Assembly (NCBI RefSeq): GCF_018967865.2
Contig: NZ_JAHLZY020000001.1
Span: 1,550,001 to 1,614,000, forward strand
Direction of reading: 5' to 3'
Source of the DNA: Hymenobacter siberiensis
GTDB lineage: Bacteria; Bacteroidota; Bacteroidia; Cytophagales; Hymenobacteraceae
Length of the DNA: 64,000 nt
Shown: in pieces, positions 50,587 to 57,648 of the stretch
How the letters are laid out: the number at the start of each line of letters is the position of its first letter
Position numbering within the stretch: the stretch's first letter is position 1
Translations under genes and position numbers: made by a program
Notes under the pieces: generated by a model
Told to the model about the DNA's origin: nothing
Databases searched by the model: none
The model's input: only the letters and a program-made list of their open reading frames with translations

Positions 50587-52193
50587 CCGGCGGCTGTGCC
50601 CGGGGCTGCGGCACCGGCCGCATCCAGGGTGCGGCTCAGGGCCAGGGCCTGCTGCACGATGCTGGCCGGGTAGCCCGCCCGGGCCAGCAGCCGGATAGCG
50701 TTGCGGGTGGTGAGCGGGCCGGGCTTGAGCTCGTAGTCGAAGTACCAGTCGGCCTCGGTCACGGTTTCGGAGAAGTGGTATTCGGTGAAAGCCGGGGCCA
50801 GGAGTGCGCCCAGCTCGCCGTCGTGCGTGGAGGCCACCACCAGGCTGCGCGATTGCAGGTGCGCCAGCACCGCCTGCGTGGCCGCAATGCGCTCCACGGT
50901 ATTGGTGCCCTTAAACAGCTCATCGAGAATAAACAGGTAGCCCTCGGCTTCGGTCTGCTGAATAAAGCCCAGCACGGCCTCGGCCTCGGCGAAATAATAG
51001 CTCTTGCCCTCGGGTAGGTTATCGGCCAGGTTGATGCTGGATACTACCCGCCGGAATGGGGCCGCGTAGGCCGCCGCCGGACAGGTAGCAATGGTTTGGG
51101 CCAGCAGGGTATTGAGGCCGATGGTACGCATAAAGGTGGTTTTGCCCGACATATTGGAGCCTGTGAGCAGGATGCTGGCCTCGGTTACGGCCAGGTCGTT
51201 GGGCACGCAGCCGGGCACCAGCGGGTTGTAGGCCGCCGTGAGGTGCAGGCCGGTTTCTTCCGTTGAAAAAACCGGGGCGCAGTGTGCGTATCTCGCTCGA
51301 AACCCGGCTACTGCTACCGCGCAATCGGCGTAGCCCACTGCCTCATACACGGCCCGGATGGCCTCGGCGTGCTGCATCACGTCGCGCCGGCAGCGGTGGT
51401 ATACGATGAAATCGAGCAGCAGCACAATCTTCACGTATTGCAGTATCAGCCACGGCAGGGCCGCCAGGTCGGACTGCAGCTGGCCCTCAAACTGTAAAAA
51501 AGCTGCCTTACTCACAATGGAGCTCAGCCGGCCCAGCGGCGCGGCCAGCCCAGCCAGGGGCTCCAGGGGCAGGCTCAGGCGGCCCAGGTCGCGCCCGGCG
51601 CGGTAGAGGCTGCCCAATTGCAGCATGGGCCGCACGCCGGCCACCACCCGCGTCCGGTTCCAGAAATGCAGCAGCGTGTGCACCAGCAGCTGTCCCGCCG
51701 TGAGCAGCCACAGCGCCGGCTCCCAAAAGCCGCCCACGGCCGTGGCCAGCAGCAGCAGTACCAGCGCCGGGGCGGTGGCCGTCCAGGACAGCTCGGGCAG
51801 GGCATCGCCGGCCAGCAGGTCGGTCAGGTAGTAGGCTTCGGTAGAGGCGAGGCGGCTGAGAGCCAGCTGCGCCCGGCCGCGCTCAGGGGTCTGGGTGGCG
51901 AAAAACGTAGCTGCTTTGTCGAACTCCCGCAGGGCCGTTGCATCGGCCAGGGGGCTGCGCAGGCGGTGGTAGAGGCACTGCTGGCCCACGCGGCTCACGG
52001 TGCCGTCGAGGAGCGTGAACAGCTCGTCGCCGTTCAGGTCGGTCCAGGTTTGCTGGTCGAGGCGGTGGTAGGCGGGCTCGGCCTGCACCGCTGCGTGGTA
52101 GCGGGCAATAAGCGGAAAGTTGCGAAAGCGGGCCGGGGGCTGCCGCCACTCGGCGTCGAGGGCGGCCAGCCGCTCGGAGGTTGAAGTCCACAT
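50583..52193 (-). CDS. MutS-related DNA mismatch repair-type ATPase
   Basis: 536 residues from ATG 52193 (MWTSTSERLAALDAEW), supported by a TACTTTTG box at 52235-52242. The N-terminal half holds helical membrane-like segments (ALVLLLLATAVGGFWEPALWLLTAGQLLV), unlike housekeeping MutS. The C-terminal ABC-type ATPase has Walker A in LTGSNMSGKTTFMRTIGLN, Walker B in YLFILDELFKGTNTVERIAA and the His in VASTHDGELGALL. Such short MutS-like proteins (lacking the mismatch-binding domain) may act in recombination or lipid/membrane processes. Overlaps the ATP-pyrophosphatase by 4 bp, tail to tail. Confidence 0.82.
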   Translation of the reverse strand: MWTSTSERLAALDAEWRQPPARFRNFPLIARYHAAVQAEPAYHRLDQQTWTDLNGDELFTLLDGTVSRVGQQCLYHRLRSPLADATALREFDKAATFFATQTPERGRAQLALSRLASTEAYYLTDLLAGDALPELSWTATAPALVLLLLATAVGGFWEPALWLLTAGQLLVHTLLHFWNRTRVVAGVRPMLQLGSLYRAGRDLGRLSLPLEPLAGLAAPLGRLSSIVSKAAFLQFEGQLQSDLAALPWLILQYVKIVLLLDFIVYHRCRRDVMQHAEAIRAVYEAVGYADCAVAVAGFRARYAHCAPVFSTEETGLHLTAAYNPLVPGCVPNDLAVTEASILLTGSNMSGKTTFMRTIGLNTLLAQTIATCPAAAYAAPFRRVVSSINLADNLPEGKSYYFAEAEAVLGFIQQTEAEGYLFILDELFKGTNTVERIAATQAVLAHLQSRSLVVASTHDGELGALLAPAFTEYHFSETVTEADWYFDYELKPGPLTTRNAIRLLARAGYPASIVQQALALSRTLDAAGAAAPGTAAG

Positions 52194-52234
52194 GGAAAGC
52201 GAGGGGAGGAGCGCCGCAGGTGGCGGCGGCCAGG

Positions 52235-52242
52235 CAAAAGTA
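52235..52242 (-). promoter_or_regulatory. Putative -7 box of the MutS-like gene (TACTTTTG)
   Basis: Minus-strand TAnnTTTG match 41 nt before the ATG at 52193. Confidence 0.35.
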
Positions 52243-52329
52243 CTGGCGGCGGCCGGTTGCCGCCGGCCCGTGGCTTTCCCTGTTTCTGCCATACTTGGCG
52301 GCGCAAAATTCAACCATTTCCACCCACCT

Positions 52330-52734
52330 ATGAACCCCCAGCCGCAACCGTCCAATGCCTTCATCGCCGCTTTCTGGGCAGCCCTGCTGGCTGGGCTAGC
52401 CGCCTTCATCATCGGCCTCTGGAACGCCGCCATGCCCCTGAACGAGAAAGGCTACTACTTCACGGTGCTGATGTACGGCCTGTTTTCGGCCATTTCCCTG
52501 TAAAAAAGCGTGCGCGACCGTCTCGAAGGCATTCTCGTAACCAACATTTATTACGGCCTGAGCTGGTTTTCTACCGTACTGTGCATTCTGCTGCTCAGCG
52601 TGGGCCTGTGGAACGCCACGCTCATCCTGAGCAAAAAAGGCCTCTACGCCATGTCGTTTCTGCTGAGCATGTTTGCGGCCATTGCCGTGCAGAAAAACAC
52701 CCGCGACAGCCAGCGCATGGGCACTGCTCAATAA
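52330..52734 (+). pseudogene. YiaA/YiaB-like two-repeat inner membrane protein gene with an in-frame TAA
   Basis: The frame from ATG 52330 (MNPQPQPSNAFIAAFWAALL) runs into TAA at 52501-52503, then continues with KSVRDRLEGILVTNIYYGLSW and ends at 52734. The two halves are repeats of each other: GLWNAAMPLNEKGYYFTVLMYGLFSAISL and GLWNATLILSKKGLYAMSFLLSMFAAIAVQKNTRD. The second repeat has Q at the stop position, so CAA to TAA is the likely change. Either a pseudogene or a sequence error. Four membrane helices in the intact form. Followed 18 bp later by the TIGR02117 gene. Confidence 0.8.
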
Positions 52735-52752
52735 ATCCGCTTACCCCAATCT

Positions 52753-53442
52753 ATGCCGCTTAAGCTTCGCAAAACGCTGAAATTAAACGCCTATACCGTT
52801 GGCGGCATCATAGGCGTCGCGGCGCTTTATGTGGGGTCGGCGCTGGTGCTGTCGGCCATTCCGGTGCCCAAGGCCGACTCCAACGCTCCGGCCGACGTCA
52901 CGGTTTTTCTGCGCACCAACGGCGTGCACACCGACATCGTGCTCCCCATCAAAACCAACCAGATTGACTGGGGCCAGTCGCTGCCCATCGCCAATATTCC
53001 CTCGCAGGACAGCACCATGCGCTATATCGCCTTCGGGTGGGGCGATAAAGGATTTTACCTCGATACGCCTACCTGGGCCGACCTCAAGGTGAGCACGGCC
53101 TTCGTGGCGGCGTTCTGGCTGGGCTCGTCGGCCATGCACACCACCTACTTTCACAGCCTCGCGCCCGGCCCCGAAACCATCCCGCTGCACCTCAGCCACG
53201 CCGAATATGCCCGCCTGATTGCCTACATCCAGCGTAGCTTCGCCCTCGATGTCGCCGGCCGCACCCAGCACATCGCCGGCCACAGCTACGGTCCGGATGA
53301 TGCTTTCTACGAGGCCCACCGCGTGTACAGCTTCCTCTACACCTGCAACACCTGGACTAACAATGCCCTGAAAGCCAGCGGCCAGCGCGCCTGCCTCTGG
53401 ACGCCTTCCGACAAAGGTATTTTCCTCATCTACGGCCGGTAG
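52753..53442 (+). CDS. TIGR02117 (DUF2459) family protein
   Basis: 229 residues from ATG 52753. One N-terminal membrane helix (VGGIIGVAALYVGSALVLSAI) leads to a periplasmic domain with the family text VFLRTNGVHTDIVLPI, YIAFGWGDKGFYLDTPTW, and the Cys in FLYTCNTWTNNALKASG. The HTD and CNTW residues make a cysteine-hydrolase-like (NlpC/P60-related) site plausible, but the family's biochemistry is unknown. Close to the YiaA-like gene, probably co-transcribed. Confidence 0.82.
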   Translation: MPLKLRKTLKLNAYTVGGIIGVAALYVGSALVLSAIPVPKADSNAPADVTVFLRTNGVHTDIVLPIKTNQIDWGQSLPIANIPSQDSTMRYIAFGWGDKGFYLDTPTWADLKVSTAFVAAFWLGSSAMHTTYFHSLAPGPETIPLHLSHAEYARLIAYIQRSFALDVAGRTQHIAGHSYGPDDAFYEAHRVYSFLYTCNTWTNNALKASGQRACLWTPSDKGIFLIYGR

Positions 53443-53565
53443 CTGATTGGTGCGGCTGGTTCCGTGGGCCGCAGATGAGCATCACCGTTCTTTGTTGCTC
53501 TTGTTTGGCCGGGTGCGTTGTTTCGCGCGCCGTTTTCCCCGTCTTGTCCCGCTATTTTGCTTCTA

Positions 53566-54243
53566 ATGCAGCCCGCAACCATCATCACTCCCCGCACCGC
53601 TCGTTTTTTTAGCCTGGGCGAGCCGGGGCCAGCCATTCAGCACGTCTGGATATGCCTGCACGACCACGACCAGCCCGTGGCGGAGCTGGCCGCGCAGCTC
53701 GTGAACCTCGATACCCCGGAACGGCTGCTCATCCTGCCCGAGGCGCTTTCGCGCTACACGCTGCCCGACGGGTCCGACCAGCCCGCGTCGGACCGCGCCA
53801 TGTGGTTTGCCCCCAACTCGATAGCGGATGACCTGGCCGATTCGGCTACCTACCTGCAAGCTCTGGCCGCCCAAACGCTGGCCGCCTGCCCGGCCGGTAC
53901 CCCCGTTACGGTACTGGCCTACGGGCACGGCGCGGTGGTGGCCTGCCATTGGCTGGCCGAAAGCAACATGGCCTACCAGCGGCTGGTTCTGTACGCGGCC
54001 GTGTTTCCCCCGCTGCCCGACCGGCGCAATTTGCTTGCGGGCTTGCCGCTGCGCCCGGTGCAGGTGGTGGCCACTACCGCCGATGTCTTTACGCCCGAAG
54101 CCGATGGCCCGGCGCTGCTCCAGGACCTGCGAGCCGCCGGCCACACCGCCCGCCTGAGCTACACCGAGCCCGGCCCGCTCACGCTGGCCGCCCTGGGCGC
54201 GGGGCGCGAAGAAGGTGGCCTGCTCACCTCCGCCACGGCCTAG
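53566..54243 (+). CDS. Alpha/beta hydrolase-like protein without a nucleophile Ser
   Basis: 225 residues from ATG 53566 (MQPATIITPRTARFFSLG). The plan matches phospholipase/carboxylesterase-type alpha/beta folds: IQHVWICLHDHDQ at the N-terminus, then strand VTVLAYGHGAVVACHWLAE where the elbow, usually GFSQGA, reads YGHGA with Gly120 at the Ser position. It carries PVQVVATTADVFTPEA for the acid, but no clear His. A conserved but catalytically altered fold is likely. The neighbours give no functional clue. The possibility of substitution by error is the same as for the 7493 gene. Confidence 0.6.
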   Translation: MQPATIITPRTARFFSLGEPGPAIQHVWICLHDHDQPVAELAAQLVNLDTPERLLILPEALSRYTLPDGSDQPASDRAMWFAPNSIADDLADSATYLQALAAQTLAACPAGTPVTVLAYGHGAVVACHWLAESNMAYQRLVLYAAVFPPLPDRRNLLAGLPLRPVQVVATTADVFTPEADGPALLQDLRAAGHTARLSYTEPGPLTLAALGAGREEGGLLTSATA

Positions 54244-54259
54244 GCTGGTGGTTCCGCAG

Positions 54260-56164
54260 CTAGTGGACGGCCGGCCCGCCGGTAGGCAGCGGCTCTACCC
54301 GGAAGCTCGGCGCCACGTAGTCGGCGGGCAGGTAGCTGGCCGGGATGGTGGTCTGGTTGCCGTCGCGGGCGGCGCGGTAGTGGGGCGACATAATTTCGAC
54401 CCCGGCCGCGTTGAACTGGTCCTGGATATTCTGGTGAATGCGCGAGTAGATGCCCGCCTGCGCCCCGGCGGCGCGGGTGTAGGCATTGAGCTGGTAGCTC
54501 ACGTAGAAATCGTCGAGGCTGGTTTGCAGGATGAAGGGGGCCGGGTCGGGCAGCAGCTCCTCCACCTGGGCGGCGGCGGCCAGCATCAGGGCGTGCACCT
54601 GCTTCCAGGGCACATCGTAGCCGATGGTAATGGTGGTGTGCAGAATCAGGCCGCGGGTGGGGGCGGCCGTGCTGTAGTTGGTGGTGTGCGAGCTCATCAC
54701 CGTAGAATTCGGGATAGTAATTTCCTCGTTTTTGACGGTGCGGATGCGCGTTACGAGCAGGGTTTTTTCGAGCACGTCGCCGGTCACATCGCCGATTTTC
54801 ACCCGGTCCCCGATTTTAAAGGCCCGCATGTACGTCAGCACCAGCCCGGCCACCACGTTGGAGAGCGAGCCGGCCGAGCCGAAGGTGAGTAAAAAGCCCA
54901 GAAACACCGATACTCCCTGAAAAATAGGCGAATCGGACCCCGGCAGGTAAGGGAAAACCACTACCAGCGCAAAGGCAAACACCAGCACCCGCACAATCTG
55001 ATAGGTCGGGTCGGCCCAGTCAGGGTAAAAGCCGTCGATGGTGAGCGTGCCCTGCCGGATGCCTTCCTTCAGCGAATAGATGAACTTGAGCACGTAGCGA
55101 AACACCGCCACTATCACAATGATGGTGAACAGATTGGGCAGGTAGTTCCAGACCGAGTGCAGAATCTTTCGCACCGGGTTCAGTACGTAGCCCACCAGCA
55201 TATCGGCAATGTTCTGGGTGCCGGGAAAAATGCTGAATACGATGGGCAGCACCAGGTAAATAGTGAGCAGAATTACGGTCCACTGCAGAATGGTGAGCAG
55301 CAGTAGCACGGCATTGAGCTGCCAGTCGGCATTGAAAAACTCGTAGGTGCCCATCTTCATGCCCGTAAACCAGGTGCCCTTGCGGGCCACCAGCTTGCCC
55401 TGCACCCAGCCAAACAGCCTGTTGATGTACTTAACGGCAAAGAAGAACACCAGCAGCACGAGTAGCGTGAGCCCCGCCTGTCGCAGGTAGGTCTTCACGC
55501 TATTGGCCTTTTGGTAGGCCGTGATGGCCCGGATAATGGCTTGCTGGTGCTGGCGGGCCAGCGAGTCCTTGCTCACGTTTTGCCACAGCGCGTCGTTGTC
55601 GCTCACGCTTTGCAGCACGCGGTCGGCATACATCAAATCCACGGTTTGCTCCGAGGGGACCAGTCGTAGCGAGTCGGGCCGGAAGAAGGCCTGTTTCTCC
55701 AGCTCCAGAATTTTGCTGGTCGTAAGCGCGGCCCGCTCCTCCGGCCGGAACGGCCCGAACCGGGTATATACGTAGAACAGCGTATCGGCATGGGCCACCA
55801 CCGGGTAGCCCCGGGCAAACTGCTTGAGCGAGTCGATGTAGCGGTGGGCCCGCACCTGCCGCATCGAGTCGACGGTGCGCAGCGCCTGGAATTGGGTGAG
55901 CAGCTCGCGCTCGCGCGAGCGGTTGGGCCCACTTTTTAGCCCCAGCAGCTCCTGTTGCAGCTGGGCCAACTGGGCCGTGTTCTGGCGGCGCAGCGAGTCG
56001 AGGCGCTGTAGCCGGCCCATGTCGGTGCTCAGGCCCAGGGTGCGTGCCGAATCTTTGATAACCGTCGCGGCGGGCTTGGCTGGTGGGGTTTGCGCGTAGT
56101 CAGCGCGAGGGATAATAAACAGGCTCAGGCACAGCAGCCAGAGGCCCAGGGTATAAAAACGCAT
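54260..56164 (-). CDS. Mechanosensitive ion channel (MscS family) with large N-terminal extension
   Basis: 634 residues. Signal-like start (LGLWLLCLSLFIIPRADYAQT), then a ~180-residue periplasmic region rich in charged helices (LDSLRRQNTAQLAQLQQELLGL, coiled-coil-like). Membrane helices span ~230-400. The pore helix TM3 and beta domain read as GSAGSLSNVVAGLVLTYMRAFKIGDRVKIGDVTGDV followed by NSTVMSSHTTNYS. The C-terminal domain contains YDVPWKQVHALMLAAAAQVEE. It gates open on membrane tension to relieve hypo-osmotic shock. The large size and periplasmic domain resemble the MscK/MscM subfamily. It is convergent with the 53566 gene. Confidence 0.9.
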   Translation of the reverse strand: MRFYTLGLWLLCLSLFIIPRADYAQTPPAKPAATVIKDSARTLGLSTDMGRLQRLDSLRRQNTAQLAQLQQELLGLKSGPNRSRERELLTQFQALRTVDSMRQVRAHRYIDSLKQFARGYPVVAHADTLFYVYTRFGPFRPEERAALTTSKILELEKQAFFRPDSLRLVPSEQTVDLMYADRVLQSVSDNDALWQNVSKDSLARQHQQAIIRAITAYQKANSVKTYLRQAGLTLLVLLVFFFAVKYINRLFGWVQGKLVARKGTWFTGMKMGTYEFFNADWQLNAVLLLLTILQWTVILLTIYLVLPIVFSIFPGTQNIADMLVGYVLNPVRKILHSVWNYLPNLFTIIVIVAVFRYVLKFIYSLKEGIRQGTLTIDGFYPDWADPTYQIVRVLVFAFALVVVFPYLPGSDSPIFQGVSVFLGFLLTFGSAGSLSNVVAGLVLTYMRAFKIGDRVKIGDVTGDVLEKTLLVTRIRTVKNEEITIPNSTVMSSHTTNYSTAAPTRGLILHTTITIGYDVPWKQVHALMLAAAAQVEELLPDPAPFILQTSLDDFYVSYQLNAYTRAAGAQAGIYSRIHQNIQDQFNAAGVEIMSPHYRAARDGNQTTIPASYLPADYVAPSFRVEPLPTGGPAVH

Positions 56165-56777
56165 ACTGGGAAAGGAAGAAAGATGGCAGGGATAAGCCCG
56201 ACAATGTAGGTAATCTTTTTTCCCAAGCTAGTATTTTATGCTAATCAACGCCCTTCTCGCGGTCAGTGGCACCAGCGTCCACACGAATAGGGCCATTGCA
56301 CCAAATGCACAGTTAGCGTTGCTATAGTTGAGCTAATATTTACAACGCATTGACCAATAGCATACTTTGAACAAGGCAAGTTGTGAGGAGGCTGTTGTAA
56401 CTATTTGAGCAGCCAGTAAATCATTTCACCGAATCCTGGCGCTGTAAAGGACTTTCCGATTCAGCAATCGACACATGTTTTTTTAAGCTCAACCAGAAAA
56501 TGCTAACTACGCATTTGGTGCAATGACCCTATCCACACGAACGGGAATCGGGCGATTTGAGTAATTGCTGTTAAGTACTCGATTTCTGGTTGCTTGTTTT
56601 TGGTTGCTCGTTTCCCGTTTTTAAGCCGTTTTAGGGTCGGAATTCAACCAGCAGCAACAGAAGCCAAGGCCGCTGGCGTGCCGGGCATTCCCCCCCCCCC
56701 AAACAAACCGACCCCGCCGGCGATGAAGCCAGCGGGGTCTTAAGGGATGAAACCATCGGGCGAACGGCCGGCGCGGC
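56165..56777. other. 613-bp intergenic region with a MITE and a terminator
   Basis: Holds the MITE at 56288-56531, an 11-C homopolymer (56690-56700), and a hairpin GACCCCGC...GCGGGGTC (56711-56739) that is placed to terminate the small gene ending at 56778. Apart from these I see nothing gene-like; the text 56542-56640 is unassigned. Confidence 0.6.
56278..56541. mobile_element. MITE of 244 bp with 10-bp target duplication
   Basis: The element 56288-56531 begins TAGGGCCATTGCACCAAATG and ends with the complement CATTTGGTGCAATGACCCTA. Imperfect inverted arms extend over about 50 nt (GTTAGCGTTGC.../...AGTTGAGCTAA versus CTAACTACGC and TTTAAGCTCAACC on the right). It has no ORF. TCCACACGAA is directly repeated on both sides (56278-56287, 56532-56541). 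A parent transposase is not in the window. Confidence 0.75.
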
Positions 56778-57026
56778 CTAGTTCAACCATACATCCGCCA
56801 CCTGCTCGAAGCGGTGGGCGGCAAAAGCCCCGTAAGGACGCTCGGCATAGAAACCAAGGACGTGCACCTGCGGCTGGCCCGTGCGCACATGCGGCAACAC
56901 GCGCACGGCGTACACGCGGCCGGCCTCAGGCCAGTCGCCAACGTAGTCGGCCGGACGTTGCGCGTCGTTCACGCAACGGGCAAATTGCTGCAAGGGCAGC
57001 GGCGTAGGGAGTTTGACGTTTGACAT
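56778..57026 (-). CDS. Small hypothetical protein
   Basis: 82 residues from ATG 57026 (MSNVKLPTPLPLQQFARC). No family is recognised. It is mildly basic, and PADYVGDWPEAGRVYAVRVL and VHVLGFYAERPYGAFAAHRF look like short strands. The TATCTTTG box at 57030-57037 lies 3 nt before the ATG on the minus strand, a strong -7 match that argues the gene is real and leaderless. A terminator hairpin follows at 56711-56739. Confidence 0.5.
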   Translation of the reverse strand: MSNVKLPTPLPLQQFARCVNDAQRPADYVGDWPEAGRVYAVRVLPHVRTGQPQVHVLGFYAERPYGAFAAHRFEQVADVWLN

Positions 57027-57029
57027 ACC

Positions 57030-57037
57030 CAAAGATA
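57030..57037 (-). promoter_or_regulatory. Putative -7 box TATCTTTG, leaderless transcript
   Basis: Matches TAnnTTTG and ends 3 nt before the ATG at 57026, implying that the mRNA starts at the first codon. Confidence 0.45.
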
Positions 57038-57586
57038 CAATTATTACAGTAAGCTAAAAAATTTGGAAAGTATTTTATTTAGGCTTTTTTGATGAGGAGT
57101 TAGGTGATTTCATATTTTCAATATGATTATATCATGAATCATGTAACGTGTTCAGCGAAAGATAGTTGTGTAATAGTTAGGATAGTGGAAAATGCCCGAC
57201 TAATTTATTTAGTAATTTATGGGAGCGATTTTTTTCACTAAGACAGCTAAATATTGTTATGCTTGTATTGTCTGACTGGTTTATTGTTGCTCCGCTTTTT
57301 AGCACCCGGCAGCTGCTATTGCTTGGTTGTCCGGGGCCGGTCAGCTAGTCCCTGCCGCGTGCCGCAATGGGCTGGAAAATAATTGCGCGGGTAAGCTACT
57401 GATGGCGTAAGCGGGAGCCGAGATGCACCACAAACCTAGCGCGCCAGGTGCGCCAGATTGCACTAAACCGCTGGATAGCTGATATTCCCCGGCGAAGCAC
57501 CCATTAATCACTATGTATGCTCCCGGCGGCGGTAATGCAGTGCAATTGCGGCAGGCGGCACGAACTGCTTTCGGCTCAAGCCAAAA

Positions 57587-57627
57587 AAAGGCCCTTCAGC
57601 ATGCGGATGGGCATATGAAGGGCCTTT
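57587..57627 (-). terminator. Terminator of the subtilase gene
   Basis: AAAGGCCCTTCA (57587-57598) and TGAAGGGCCTTT (57616-57627) pair perfectly; the minus strand continues into a run of seven Ts. Confidence 0.75.
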
Positions 57628-57648
57628 GGGCAATTCTGGTAAGTGCCG

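Larger units (their letters stand above)
57027..57648. other. Intergenic region upstream of the small hypothetical gene and downstream of the subtilase
   Basis: Contains the TATCTTTG box (57030-57037), an A/T-rich stretch (57060-57250), and a terminator 57587-57627 (AAAGGCCCTTCA with TGAAGGGCCTTT, followed by T-rich text in the minus direction) for the subtilase. No supported gene; ORFs here lack family features. Confidence 0.6.

Noticed and set aside
56690..56700. 11-C homopolymer as a phase-variable tract
   Set aside because: Intergenic with no promoter or ORF evident in which slippage would matter; possibly an assembly uncertainty.
57300..57420. Possible tRNA-like GC-rich segment
   Set aside because: No acceptor/T-arm pairing or GTTCRANYC-type box could be found.
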